A DNA stretch of 64,000 nucleotides from Pseudonocardia sp. TRM90224 (GCF_021245725.1 NZ_JAJGSX010000014.1:167531-231530); one strand, 5' to 3'. Shown: positions 51,104 through 60,370, counted from the stretch's first letter. Made by a program: numbers and translations. Notes: generated from the sequence alone by a model not told the origin.

Positions 51104-52885
51104 CTAGATCCTCATCTCCTGCAGCCACATCTCCAGCAACGCCACCTGCCACAACGCGTTCGAGCCGAGGTTGGTCCGCTTGCTGTTCGGATCTGCGAGC
51201 ATCGCATCCAGCCAGTCGGTGCGGACCAGGCCCCTCGCCTTCGCGACGGGATCGGTGACGGCGGCGCGCACCCGTTCGAGGAACGGCCCTTCGAGGTGGC
51301 GGATCGCGGGGACGGGGAAGTAGCCCTTGGGTCGGTCGATGACGCCGTCCGGGACGACGCCGCGCGCGGCCGCCTTCACCACACCCTTGCCACCCTGGGC
51401 GAGCTTGAGCGCGGGCGGGCAGGCCGCCGCCAGCTCGACGAGCTCGTGGTCGAGGAACGGGACCCGCGCTTCGAGGCCCCACGCCATCGTCATGTTGTCG
51501 ACGCGCTTCACCGGGTCGTCGACCAGCATGACCGTCGAGTCGATCCGCAGCGCCGCGTCGAGCGCCTCGTCGGCGCCGGGTTCGGCGAAGTGCGCGTCGA
51601 CGAACGCCCGGCTCGGGTCGTGTTCGAGCAGCCAGTCCGGCTCCAGGATCTCGGCGAGCGCGGCGTGCGACCGGTCGGTGAAGACGGCGGCGTACTCGGC
51701 GGCCGCTCTGTGCCTGGGCACGCCGGCCAGCGGTGGGTACCAGGCATACCCCGCGAAGACCTCGTCGGCGCCCTGCCCCGACTGGACCACGGTGACCGAC
51801 TTCGCGACCTCCTCGGAGAGCAGGTGGAACGCCACGCAGTCGTGGCTGACCATCGGCTCGGACATCGCCGCGATCGTGCTGTCGACGGCCGGCAGCATCC
51901 GCGACGGCTCGACGAGTATCTGCTGGTGGTCGGTGGCGAAGTGGTCGGCGACGAGGTCGGAGTAGGCGAACTCGTCGCCGGATTCGCCCGCCGTCGCGTG
52001 GAAGCCGACGCTGAACGTCTTCAGCCCGGTCTGCCCCTCCTGCGCCAGCAGGGCGACGACCAGCGACGAATCGATGCCGCCGCTCAGCAGCACTCCGACC
52101 GGGACGTCGGCGACCATTCGCCTGCGCACGGCCAGCCGCAGCGCTTCGAGCACGGCGTCGCGCCAGTCCCGTTCGGTCATGGCCGCGTCGCCCGCTCGCC
52201 GGGTGTGGTCGGGACGCCAGTAGACGTGCTCGCTCGACGTGCCGTCGGCGCGGATCGTCCGGATCGTCGCCGGCGGGAGCTTCTTGACGCCGGCCAGGAT
52301 CGTGCGCGGCGCGGGGACGACCGAGTGGAACGTCATGTAGTGGTGCAGCGCGACCGGGTCGATCGACGTGTCGACGCCGCCGCCCGCCAACAGCGCAGGC
52401 AGCGTCGAGGCGAACCGGAGCCGGTCGGCCGACTCGTCGACGTACAGCGGCTTGATCCCGAGCCGGTCGCGGGCCAGCGTCAGCACGCCGGTATCGCGCT
52501 CGGCGACGGCGAACGCGAACATGCCGAGGAACCGGTCGACGCACCGCGATCCCCACCTGTGGAAGGACTTGAGGATCACTTCGGTGTCGGACTCGGAGAA
52601 GAACCGGTAGCCAAAGCCCTCCAGCTCGGCGCGCAGCTCGCGGTAGTTGTAGATGCAGCCGTTGAACACCGCGGTCAGGCCGAGCTCGGGGTCGACCATG
52701 GGCTGCGCACCGCGCTCGGACAGATCGATGATCTTGAGGCGGCGGTGGCCGAGCGCGGTCGCCCCGGCGCTGTGCAGGCCGGCGCCGTCCGGTCCGCGTG
52801 GTTGCAGCGCCGCAGTCATCCTGCCGACGGCATCGACGTCGGGCTGCCCGTCGTCGAACCGGATCTCCCCGGCGATACCGCACAT
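51104..52885 (-). CDS. AsnO-like glutamine-dependent amidotransferase (asparagine synthase family)
   Basis: A 593-residue enzyme with an N-terminal glutaminase domain (Cys2 nucleophile in MCGIAGEIRFDD; RGPDGAGL; FNGCIYNYRELR) and a C-terminal synthetase domain with the PP-loop VGVLLSGGIDSSLVVAL. The blocks LGHRRLKIIDLSERGAQPM and IYNYRELRAELEGFGYRFFS recall the amidotransferase that makes N-acetylglutaminylglutamine amide, an osmoprotective dipeptide, rather than the usual AsnB. AAGGAGG precedes the ATG. The S9 peptidase follows with no gap. Ordinary asparagine synthase remains possible. Confidence 0.88.
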   Translation of the reverse strand: MCGIAGEIRFDDGQPDVDAVGRMTAALQPRGPDGAGLHSAGATALGHRRLKIIDLSERGAQPMVDPELGLTAVFNGCIYNYRELRAELEGFGYRFFSESDTEVILKSFHRWGSRCVDRFLGMFAFAVAERDTGVLTLARDRLGIKPLYVDESADRLRFASTLPALLAGGGVDTSIDPVALHHYMTFHSVVPAPRTILAGVKKLPPATIRTIRADGTSSEHVYWRPDHTRRAGDAAMTERDWRDAVLEALRLAVRRRMVADVPVGVLLSGGIDSSLVVALLAQEGQTGLKTFSVGFHATAGESGDEFAYSDLVADHFATDHQQILVEPSRMLPAVDSTIAAMSEPMVSHDCVAFHLLSEEVAKSVTVVQSGQGADEVFAGYAWYPPLAGVPRHRAAAEYAAVFTDRSHAALAEILEPDWLLEHDPSRAFVDAHFAEPGADEALDAALRIDSTVMLVDDPVKRVDNMTMAWGLEARVPFLDHELVELAAACPPALKLAQGGKGVVKAAARGVVPDGVIDRPKGYFPVPAIRHLEGPFLERVRAAVTDPVAKARGLVRTDWLDAMLADPNSKRTNLGSNALWQVALLEMWLQEMRI

Positions 52886-52927
52886 GGTTGCCTCCTTGGG
52901 TCCGGCTCATCGTGGTGGAATGGGCCC

Positions 52928-53719
52928 ATGATCGCTCCGAAGCTCGGTGTCGTCTTCCGGCCGCAGTCCCCTCCAGAAGACCTGCGCCGGGTGGTGGAGT
53001 CGGCGGAGGCGGCGGGTGTCGCGGAGCTGTGGGTCTGGGAGGACTGCTTCCTCGAAGGCGGCCTGACCACCGCGGCGGCCGCGCTCGCCTGGAGCCGCGA
53101 CCTGACCGTCGGCGTCGGGCTGCTGCCGGTGCCGCTGCGCAACCCCGCGCTCGCCGCGATGGAGATCGCGACGCTCGCGCGCCTGTTCCCCGGCCGGTTC
53201 GTCCCCGGCCTCGGGCACGGGGTGCTGGACTGGATGGCGCAGGTCGGCGCCGGTGTGCCGTCGCCGATGACGCTGCTGCGCGAGTACACGGGCGCGGTGC
53301 GGGCGCTCCTGCAGGGCGAGACCGTCGACGTCGACGGCCGGTTCGTGCACCTGGAACGGGTCGCGCTCGACTGGCCGCCGGCGCAGGTGCCGCCGGTGCT
53401 GATCGGCGCCCGCGGCCCGAAGACGCTGCACCTGGCCGGCGAGGTCGCCGACGGCGTCCTGCTCGACTCCGGCCTCTCCGTCGACGGTGTGCGGGCCGGC
53501 GCCGAGGCCGTCACCGCAGGTCGGGCCGCCGCGGGTCGCGAGGGCGCCCCGCGGATCGCGGCCTATCACGAGCTGGACACGTCGGCCGCCGACCTGGGGG
53601 AGCAGATCGCGCAGCGGGCGCAGGAGTTCCACGAGGCCGGCGCCGACACCGTGATCTTCCAGGGCACCGGCGAGCAGCCGGATCCCGAACCGCTCATCGC
53701 CGCCATCGCGAGCCTCTGA
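52928..53719 (+). CDS. LLM-class flavin/F420-dependent oxidoreductase
   Basis: A 263-residue luciferase-like TIM-barrel enzyme: KLGVVFRPQSPPEDLRRVV, VAELWVWEDCFLEGG, GVGLLPVPLRNPALAAMEI, GRFVPGLGHGVLDWMAQVG and PPVLIGARGPKTLHLAGEVADG. In actinobacteria these blocks usually go with coenzyme F420. Substrate unknown. It is divergent from the amidotransferase across only 42 bp and is followed 2 bp later by the YdcF gene. The ribosome-binding site is weak. Confidence 0.9.
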   Translation: MIAPKLGVVFRPQSPPEDLRRVVESAEAAGVAELWVWEDCFLEGGLTTAAAALAWSRDLTVGVGLLPVPLRNPALAAMEIATLARLFPGRFVPGLGHGVLDWMAQVGAGVPSPMTLLREYTGAVRALLQGETVDVDGRFVHLERVALDWPPAQVPPVLIGARGPKTLHLAGEVADGVLLDSGLSVDGVRAGAEAVTAGRAAAGREGAPRIAAYHELDTSAADLGEQIAQRAQEFHEAGADTVIFQGTGEQPDPEPLIAAIASL

Positions 53720-53721
53720 CG

Positions 53722-54414
53722 GTGCCTGGGACGGACCCGAGCGGCGCCGAACCGAGCAGTGCCGAACCAACCAGGGCCGACTGGGCCGACGCCCAGCTCG
53801 TGTGGGACTTCCACCTGATGTGCCACGAGCTCACGCCGTGCGACCTGGCGATCGGGCTGGGCAGCCACGACATCGGCGTCGCGGTGCGCACCGCCGAGCT
53901 GTTCCACGCCGGCTTGTTCCCACTGGTCGTGTTCACCGGCGACACGAGCCCGTCGACACGGAGCTGGTTCCCCAGGGGCGAGGCGGTCCAGTTCCGCGAA
54001 CGCGCGCTGGAGCTGGGCGTGCCCGACACGGCCATCCTCGTCGAGGACCGGGCAACCCACACCGGCGAGAACTTCGTGTTCACCCGCGAGCTGGTCGCCG
54101 CCGCCGGCCTGCGGCTCCGGACGGCGCTGGTGATCTGCAAGCCGTACATGCAGCGCCGCGCGTTCGTGACCGCGGCGAAGGTCTGGCCGGAGATCGAGGT
54201 GCGGTGTGCCTCGGATCCCGCGCCGCTGCCCGACTACGCGGCGAAGATCGGCGATGCGCGGCTCGTGATCGACAACGTGGTCGGGGACCTGCAACGGATC
54301 CTCGAATACCCGAAGCACGGCTTCGCGGCCGAGCAGGACGTCCCGCTGGAGGTCGAGCAGGCCTACTCGCGCCTGGTCGACCGGGGCTACACGAGCCGCC
54401 TCGTCCGGGGTTGA
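53722..54414 (+). CDS. YdcF-family (DUF218) protein
   Basis: A 230-residue DUF218 protein without membrane anchor: DLAIGLGSHDIGVAVRTAEL, PLVVFTGDTSPSTRSWFPRGEA, AILVEDRATHTGENFVFT and ALVICKPYMQRRAFVTA. YdcF of E. coli binds S-adenosylmethionine; SanA/ElyC relatives affect the envelope. The GTG at 53722 is 2 bp after the LLM gene, so the pair is an operon. The first 20 residues are a Ser/Glu-rich leader with a GAEPSSAEP repeat. Confidence 0.85.
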   Translation: MPGTDPSGAEPSSAEPTRADWADAQLVWDFHLMCHELTPCDLAIGLGSHDIGVAVRTAELFHAGLFPLVVFTGDTSPSTRSWFPRGEAVQFRERALELGVPDTAILVEDRATHTGENFVFTRELVAAAGLRLRTALVICKPYMQRRAFVTAAKVWPEIEVRCASDPAPLPDYAAKIGDARLVIDNVVGDLQRILEYPKHGFAAEQDVPLEVEQAYSRLVDRGYTSRLVRG

Positions 54415-54425
54415 TCCGCCCGCCG

Positions 54426-56987
54426 TCACCGCAACACCCAGGTGTCCTTCGCGCCCCCGCCCCGCGACGAGTTGACGATCAGGCTGCCCGCCGGCGCGAC
54501 CCGGCTCAGGGCGGCGGGGAGCACCTCGACGTGCGTGCCTGTTCCCCGCCGCGACTGCAGGACGAATGCGCGCAGGTCCACAGCGCGCGGTTCGAGCTTG
54601 CCCTCGCTGAACGTCGGGTGCGTCGAGAGCTGGACGAGGTCCTGCGCCACCCAGCCGGCCGGGTTCGCCCGGATCGCCGCGCCGACGTCCGCGAGCTCGG
54701 CCGGTTCGGCGTGCGGTCCGATGACGATGCCCTGCCCGCCGTAACCGTCGACGGGCTTCAGCACCAGCTCGTCGAGGCGGTCGAGCACCTCGGCGCGCCG
54801 CTCGGGGTCGACGCAAGGGTAGGTGGGGACGTTGTCGAGCAGCACGTCCTCGCCGAGGTAGTACGCGATCATCGCCGGCACGTACGCGTAGACGAGCTTG
54901 TCGTCGGCCACACCGTTGCCCAGCGCGTTCAGCATCGCGACCCTGCCCCGGGCCACGGCGTTGCCGATCGCGCGCCCGATCAGCCGCTGGTCGGCGCCAC
55001 GGGCGGCGAGCAGATCGCGCTCGTCGAGCCGCCGGTACAGCGCCGAGAGCCGTCGCCGCGCCCCGGTGCCGACGAGGTACACGCCGTGCTCGGTGACCTG
55101 CAGTTCGCGCGGTGTGACGAGCGGGACGCCCATCCGCTCGGCGAGCAGGCGGTGCTCGAAGAACGCCGAGTCGCGCGAGCCCGCGGAGAGCAGCGCGACC
55201 TCGTCGTGGCCCGGCTCGTCCGGTTCGGTGACGGAGAGCACCGCGTTGTGCAGCTGGTCCGGGACCTCCTCCAGCGGCACGACACCGGCGGGCGGCTCGA
55301 GGTCGGGCATCGCGCTGCGGATCAGCCGCCGGCTCATCACCGCGTACCCGATCCCGGACGGCACCCGCAGGTTGTCCTCCAGCACGAGCCAGCGGTCGGC
55401 TCGGTCGCGCACCAGGTCGATCCCGGCCACCGCGATCCGCACGGCGTCGGCGGGGGAGAGCTTGCCGAGACGGCTGCGGCCCGGCGCGTTGTCGACGACC
55501 GACGCCGGGATCACCCCGTCGGTCACGATGGCGCGCTCGCCGTACACGTCGCGGATGAACGCCTCCAGCGCGCGAACCCGCTGCTCAAGCCCCGCGGTCA
55601 GGCCCGCCCAGTCCTCGGCCGTGACGATCCGCGGCACGAGGTCGAGCGGGAAGAGCCGGTCGGGCTCGCCGTCGCCGACGCGGAACGTCACGTCGCGGGC
55701 CTTCTGCTCCGTGCGCAGCGCCGCCTCGGCCGCGAGCAGGCCACGCGGCCCGAGCCGGTCGAGCGTCCGGAACATCCACCCGTAGTGCGGCAACACCTGG
55801 CTGCCGGCGCTGACGGCCTCGTCGTAGGAGGTCGGGTGGTAGGCGGCCAGCAGCTGCGGGGTGTCCGGCACCGTCGTGGGCGGCTCGTGCGCGGGCACGC
55901 GGCCCTGCGTGTGCTCGATCAGCGCGTCGACGACGTCGACCAGCTCACCGCGCCGGCCGAACGCCCTGCGCTGCAGCGCGGCCCCGCTGCCCCGAGCCAG
56001 CGCGGCCCGCGACAGCTCCAGCACCTGCTCCCAGTCGCCGAGCTCTTCGAGGAAGGGGCGGAGCTGGTCGACGAGCTGTCCGATCACCAGCGGAGGGGCC
56101 ACCAGCGACGGCCCGACGAGGTCGACGAGGTCGCCTTCGAGCCCTGACCGCGCGGCCCGCCAGCTCGCGGCGCGCAGCAGCTCGTGGCGGGACTCGGGCA
56201 GCGGCAGCCCGTCGTCGAGGTCCTGGCGGGCCTTGCCGACGAGCGCGCGGAACAGGCCGGCGATCAGCACGACGTCGTCGACGTGCGGGCACGCGTCGCA
56301 CACCCGCAGCTCGACGGTCGGCAGGTGGGCGCTCGGCCGGATGTCGAAGTAGACCATCCCGGGGTCGCTGATCGTGCCCGACGCGATCAGCTCGGCGACC
56401 ATCGAGTCGTAGTCCGCCGCCGTCTCCACATGGCCGGGCGGCCCGGCCGTCGGCCAGCGCGACCACACCATGCTGCGGAAGCTCGCGTACCCGCTGTCGC
56501 GGCCGCGCCAGTACGGCGAGCTCGCGGAGATCGCGAGCAGCGTCGGCAGGTAGGGCGCGACCCGGCGCACGACCTGCACCGCGACGTCCCGGTCGGGCAC
56601 GTCGACGTGGATCTGCGCGCCGCAGATGTGCTGCTCGGCGACCAGCATCTGGTACTCGTGCTGCATGCGCTCGTAGCGCGCGCCCGCCGAGATCGCGTCG
56701 CTCGTCGTGTCGACCAGCGGCACCGTGCCCGCCGCAACCACACCGAGCCCGAGCGGCCGCGCGGCCGACTCCAGCTTGCCGCGCAGCCGCTGCAGGTGGT
56801 GGCGCAGGTCGTCGAGCGTCGCGCAGACCGGCGTGTTCGTCTCGACGAGCGAGCGCTGCAGCTCGGGAGCGAACTCGGCACCGTCCAGCTGCGCGAGCAG
56901 CGCGTCGACCTCGGGGGCGGAGCGGCGGGTCGCCAGGTCGACGACGTGGAACTCCTCCTCCGCGCCGAGGAGAGGGAGATCGCTCAT
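54426..56987 (-). CDS. Fusion: GCS2-type carboxylate-amine ligase + circularly permuted ATP-grasp
   Basis: An 853-residue fusion. Residues 1-360 are a YbdK-like glutamate-cysteine-ligase-2 domain (LLGAEEEFHVVDL, SLVETNTPVC, HICGAQIHVDVPDRD, YFDIRPSAHLPTVELRVCD). Residues about 390-853 are a circularly permuted type-2 ATP-grasp domain (LVLEDNLRVPSGIGYAVM, LLSAGSRDSAFFEH, ALGNGVADDKLVYAYVP, ELVLKPVDGYGGQGIVIG). Both halves activate carboxylates with ATP and join them to amines, so a small peptide or amide product is expected. The ATG at 56987 is chosen at MSDLPLLGAEEEF; its ribosome-binding site is poor. It converges on YdcF with an 11-bp gap and lies 120 bp downstream of an MBL hydrolase gene. 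Confidence 0.9.
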   Translation of the reverse strand: MSDLPLLGAEEEFHVVDLATRRSAPEVDALLAQLDGAEFAPELQRSLVETNTPVCATLDDLRHHLQRLRGKLESAARPLGLGVVAAGTVPLVDTTSDAISAGARYERMQHEYQMLVAEQHICGAQIHVDVPDRDVAVQVVRRVAPYLPTLLAISASSPYWRGRDSGYASFRSMVWSRWPTAGPPGHVETAADYDSMVAELIASGTISDPGMVYFDIRPSAHLPTVELRVCDACPHVDDVVLIAGLFRALVGKARQDLDDGLPLPESRHELLRAASWRAARSGLEGDLVDLVGPSLVAPPLVIGQLVDQLRPFLEELGDWEQVLELSRAALARGSGAALQRRAFGRRGELVDVVDALIEHTQGRVPAHEPPTTVPDTPQLLAAYHPTSYDEAVSAGSQVLPHYGWMFRTLDRLGPRGLLAAEAALRTEQKARDVTFRVGDGEPDRLFPLDLVPRIVTAEDWAGLTAGLEQRVRALEAFIRDVYGERAIVTDGVIPASVVDNAPGRSRLGKLSPADAVRIAVAGIDLVRDRADRWLVLEDNLRVPSGIGYAVMSRRLIRSAMPDLEPPAGVVPLEEVPDQLHNAVLSVTEPDEPGHDEVALLSAGSRDSAFFEHRLLAERMGVPLVTPRELQVTEHGVYLVGTGARRRLSALYRRLDERDLLAARGADQRLIGRAIGNAVARGRVAMLNALGNGVADDKLVYAYVPAMIAYYLGEDVLLDNVPTYPCVDPERRAEVLDRLDELVLKPVDGYGGQGIVIGPHAEPAELADVGAAIRANPAGWVAQDLVQLSTHPTFSEGKLEPRAVDLRAFVLQSRRGTGTHVEVLPAALSRVAPAGSLIVNSSRGGGAKDTWVLR

Positions 56988-57107
56988 GGGCGGGACGCTA
57001 TGGCTCGAATGTTGCGGTGGGTTTGCCGGCAGGTCACCCGACGTCGTCTCGGCACGCAGGGAGCCTGCACCGTCGAGGAGGTGCAGAGAAGCCTCCATCA
57101 CGGTGTG

Positions 57108-57911
57108 TCATTCCGGCCAGCGCACCCCGGGGTACGGCGAGCGCTCGGCCGCGGCGGCCGCCGTCAGCTCACCGCGGGCGACGGCGGCGTGCAGCGCGGC
57201 GACGGTCGCGAGCTGATCGCGTTGCTCGGCCACGAACGCCGGGTCGACGGGGTCGCCGTGGCCGGGCACGATCGTCCGTGGGCGCAGCCCCAGCAGCGCG
57301 TCGAGGGTGTGCGGCCAGGCGGCGAGGTCGGCGTCGCCGAGGTCGGGCGGCGCCCCCTGCTCGACGAGGTCGCCCGCGAACACGACGCCCGCGTCGGGCA
57401 CGTGCACGACGAGGTCGTGGTCGGTGTGCCCGGCGCCGAGGTGCAGCAGCTCGACGCTGCGCCCGCCGAGGTCGAGCGTGGCCGGGGCGGGATCCGGGAG
57501 CACCGGTTCCGTCGCCGCCAGCGCGTCCGCCGTCGTGCTGTCGCCGGTGCCGCGGTAGTGCGCGACCCAATCCCGCCGCTGCGCCGCAGCGCTCGCGACG
57601 ATCGCCGTGCGGCAGCCCGGGGTCGCGAGCACGGGCGCCGGGAGGAAGGCGGTCGTGCCGAAGCAGTGGTCGAAGTGCGCGTGCGTGATCACGACCGTCC
57701 AGGGCAGCGGGGTCAGCGCGCGCACGGCCGCGGCGAGCTCGGCACCCTGCCGCGCGTCGCCGCGGGTGTCGATCACCAGCGTGCGCTCGGTGCCCAGCAC
57801 GACGCCGGTGGTCAGGTCCAGCTCGGTGTGCCGGCGGGCGAGCACCCCGTCGGCGACTTCGGTCCAGGTGCCGTCCACAGGGCTCGTTCTCGGGCTCATC
57901 CTGGGGGCCAT
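57108..57911 (-). CDS. Metallo-beta-lactamase-fold hydrolase
   Basis: A 267-residue MBL-fold enzyme with the metal site THAHFDHCFG (HxHxDH), LLHLGAGHTDHDLVVHVPD, VFAGDLVEQG and IVPGHGDPVDP. These ligands are complete, so a di-metal hydrolase is expected; the pattern fits subclass B3-like or hydroxyacylglutathione-hydrolase-like members, not a proven beta-lactamase. It is 7 bp after the ComB-like gene on the same strand. A second in-frame ATG at codon 5 is an equally good start. Confidence 0.87.
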   Translation of the reverse strand: MAPRMSPRTSPVDGTWTEVADGVLARRHTELDLTTGVVLGTERTLVIDTRGDARQGAELAAAVRALTPLPWTVVITHAHFDHCFGTTAFLPAPVLATPGCRTAIVASAAAQRRDWVAHYRGTGDSTTADALAATEPVLPDPAPATLDLGGRSVELLHLGAGHTDHDLVVHVPDAGVVFAGDLVEQGAPPDLGDADLAAWPHTLDALLGLRPRTIVPGHGDPVDPAFVAEQRDQLATVAALHAAVARGELTAAAAAERSPYPGVRWPE

Positions 57912-57918
57912 CCTGGCG

Positions 57919-58602
57919 TCAGCAGAGGAACCCGTCGCGCAAGCGGGGGGCTGCGTCGCTCGTGTCGAGCTGCGCCGCGAGCCGGACGTCGGCCGCGTAC
58001 CCGTCGGCGATCAGCTCCCGCCCCGACGAGGCCCCGGCGAGCACGTCGGCCAGCTCGCGCTGCCGGGCCACCTCGAACTGCGCGACGGCGAGCTCGGCCT
58101 CGATCGACCGGTCCGGCAGGCCTGCGGCGATCGCGCCGGCGCCCAGCACGTCCTCGATCGCGGGGCGCAGCGTGCCGTCGGGCCAGCGCTCACCAGCGGG
58201 AACGATACCGATCGGGCCACCGGCCGAGGCATCGAGCGCTGCCGCGGCCACCGCCGACGCGTTGCGCAGCGAACCCGCGAAGAGCACCGCCGGCCCAGCG
58301 GCGACGGCCGCGCAGAGCGTCGCGCCATTGGGTGAGGGCAGCCCGAGGCGCGTGCCCGGCTCCAGCGTGGTCAGCGACGCCGGGCGCAACGACGGCCCTC
58401 GACCTTCGCGCGCGCCCGCCGGGACGGCCCCGGCCGCCTCGGCGGCCCGGATGACGTCGGGATCGGAGTGGCGCTGCGGCAGCACCGCAGCGCCGCGCCC
58501 GACGGCGATGTCGACGGACGTGCTGAACGACAGCACGTCGATCACGATCACCACCGCGCACTCGGCCGCCAGCAGCTCGGCGCCCACGAGACCCCACTCC
58601 AT
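57919..58602 (-). CDS. 2-phosphosulfolactate phosphatase-like protein (ComB family)
   Basis: A 227-residue protein matching the ComB family: AVVIVIDVLSFSTSVDIAVG near the N-terminus, LPSPNGATLCAAVAAGPAVL, LFAGSLRNASAVAAA and IGIVPAGERWPDGTLRPAIE. In methanogens ComB acts in coenzyme M synthesis; actinobacteria carrying it usually lack that pathway, so the true substrate is unclear. It appears to be the first gene of a leftward unit with the MBL hydrolase and perhaps the GCS2 fusion, and it is divergent from the FAD oxidoreductase (75-bp gap). Confidence 0.85.
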   Translation of the reverse strand: MEWGLVGAELLAAECAVVIVIDVLSFSTSVDIAVGRGAAVLPQRHSDPDVIRAAEAAGAVPAGAREGRGPSLRPASLTTLEPGTRLGLPSPNGATLCAAVAAGPAVLFAGSLRNASAVAAAALDASAGGPIGIVPAGERWPDGTLRPAIEDVLGAGAIAAGLPDRSIEAELAVAQFEVARQRELADVLAGASSGRELIADGYAADVRLAAQLDTSDAAPRLRDGFLC

Positions 58603-58677
58603 CCGGGTCCGATGATCATGTTGACGGTGTTCGATCCGGGCCTCGGCGATCACCGTCGGACGGTAGCGTCGCCGGAC

Positions 58678-60246
58678 ATGACGGTGCAGCAGGTTTCCGG
58701 CAAGGTCGGGCTCCCGATGCCGATCACCGAGCTGGCGGCGCGTCGATGGGACGTGGTTGTGGTCGGCGGCGGCCACAACGGACTGACCGCGGCCGCCTAC
58801 CTCGCCCGCGCCGGCCGCTCGGTGCTCGTGCTGGAACGGCGCGAGCAGCTCGGCGGGGCCGCGACGCTGGAGCGGCCGTTCGCCGACGAGCGGTTCGTGA
58901 TCAGCCCCTGCGCGTACGTCGTCGGGCTGCTGCACCCGCTGGTCGTCGACGAGCTGGGCCTGCGCCGCCACGGGTTCGACCTCGCGATGCTCGACCCGAG
59001 CCTCTGGTGCCCGTTCCCCGACGGGACGTCGATCGCGCTCTGGTCCGACGCCGAGCGCACCGAGGCGGAGGTGGCGGCGCTGGCGCCGGCGGACGTCGAC
59101 GGCTTCCGCCGCTACGAGGCGCTGTTCGAGCGGATCCGCCTCGCGCTGCGCACCGGCCCGCGCGACAGCTGGCTCGGCGACAGCCCCGACCGCGCGGAGC
59201 TGGCGGAGCTGCTCGGGCACGACCAGGAGGCGCTCGACGTGCTGCTGCACCGCTCGATCGCCGACGTCGTGGAGGAGCACGTCGCCGACGAGCGGCTGCG
59301 TGCGCTGCTGCACGGGCAGGGTGTGATCGGGACGTGGGCCGGGCCGCGCGACCCGGGCACCGCCGCCGTGCACGCGATGCACTCGATGGGCACGCTCGCC
59401 GACGGCCGCTGGGGCTACGTGCGCGGCGGCACCGGCAGGGTGTCGTTCGCCCTCGCCGACGCCGCCGTCGAGCACGGGGCGGTGCTCGCCTCCGGCGTCG
59501 AGGTCGGGGCGGTGGAGCCGGGGGAGGGTGTGCGGCTGGCCGGCGGCGAGCTGATCAGGGCTGCGACCGTCGTCTCCAACGCCGACCCCAAGCGCACGGC
59601 GGCGCTCTGCGCGGGTGAGCTGCCCGCCGAGTGGCGGTCGCGGGTGGACGCATGGCGGTCGTCCAGCCCGGTCGTGAAGATCAACTGTGGGCTGCGCGCG
59701 CTGCCCCGCTTCCGCGCCGCGCCCGGCTCCGACCACCCGTACCGGGCCATGGTGACGATCACCTCCGGCATCGAGGCCACCCAGGCGGCGTTCGAGCAGG
59801 CCGTGGCCGGCCGGGCGGCGCCGTCGTGGGCCGAGGTCTACTTCCCGTCGCACTACGACCGGACGGTCGCGCCGGACGGCATGCACGTGATGAGCGTCTT
59901 CGCCCAGTACGCGCCCTACGAGCTCGCCGGAGGCAGCTGGGCGACCCGCCGCGAGGAGATCGGCGACGCCGCGATCGCCGAGGTCGCCCGCTTCGCCCCG
60001 GACATCGCCGACTGCATCGTCCACCGCGAGGTGCTCGGCCCACCCGACATCGAGGCGGGCATCGGCCTCACCGGCGGCCACATCTTCCAGGGCGACTGCC
60101 TCCCCGACCAGATGTGGGACCGCCGCTTCGCGCCGCGGACCCCGGTGCCGGGCCTGTACCTCTGCGGTGCCGCAACCCACCCCGGCGGGAGCGTCATCGG
60201 CGTGAACGGCCGCAACGCGGCGATGGTGGTGCTCGCGGACACCTGA
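58678..60246 (+). CDS. FAD-dependent oxidoreductase, phytoene-desaturase/PYROXD2 type
   Basis: A 522-residue flavoprotein. The dinucleotide-binding motif is WDVVVVGGGHNGLTAAAYLA, followed by VLVLERREQLGGAATLE. The C-terminus has GLYLCGAATHPGGSVIGVNG, the FAD-binding end of phytoene desaturase relatives. No carotenoid genes are nearby, so a PYROXD2-like function is more likely than phytoene desaturation. The ATG at 58678 is used; ATG at codon 14 (MPITEL) is an alternative. It ends at repeat copy D. Confidence 0.9.
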   Translation: MTVQQVSGKVGLPMPITELAARRWDVVVVGGGHNGLTAAAYLARAGRSVLVLERREQLGGAATLERPFADERFVISPCAYVVGLLHPLVVDELGLRRHGFDLAMLDPSLWCPFPDGTSIALWSDAERTEAEVAALAPADVDGFRRYEALFERIRLALRTGPRDSWLGDSPDRAELAELLGHDQEALDVLLHRSIADVVEEHVADERLRALLHGQGVIGTWAGPRDPGTAAVHAMHSMGTLADGRWGYVRGGTGRVSFALADAAVEHGAVLASGVEVGAVEPGEGVRLAGGELIRAATVVSNADPKRTAALCAGELPAEWRSRVDAWRSSSPVVKINCGLRALPRFRAAPGSDHPYRAMVTITSGIEATQAAFEQAVAGRAAPSWAEVYFPSHYDRTVAPDGMHVMSVFAQYAPYELAGGSWATRREEIGDAAIAEVARFAPDIADCIVHREVLGPPDIEAGIGLTGGHIFQGDCLPDQMWDRRFAPRTPVPGLYLCGAATHPGGSVIGVNGRNAAMVVLADT

Positions 60247-60298
60247 GCCGGCCACCCCATCCGGCCCACCAGGTGGCCGGGGGGTGCGTTGCGCCCGC

Positions 60299-60357
60299 GA
60301 GGGCAGGAAAGCCACTTTCCGGCCCTCACAGGGCAGGAAAGTGGCTTTCCTGCCCTC
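60299..60357. repeat. 59-bp double-palindrome repeat, copy D
   Basis: Lies between the convergent FAD oxidoreductase and WYL regulator genes. Read on the minus strand it is followed by GCGGGCGCAACGCACC, the same flank as copy B, so it is inserted in the opposite orientation. Here it could act as a bidirectional terminator. Confidence 0.9.
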
Positions 60358-60370
60358 CCCAGCCCCGGCG

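Noticed and set aside
53566..54816. Protein-coding gene on the - strand opposite YdcF
   Set aside because: Low-complexity Arg/Ala-rich translation, no motifs, fully antisense to the LLM/YdcF operon.
57108..57911. Antibiotic-resistance beta-lactamase
   Set aside because: Only the general metal-binding fold is visible; no feature specific for beta-lactam hydrolysis, and the neighbours suggest metabolism.
58678..60246. Carotenoid phytoene desaturase
   Set aside because: The fold matches, but no phytoene synthase, cyclase or related carotenoid gene is nearby, so a PYROXD2-like oxidoreductase label is safer.
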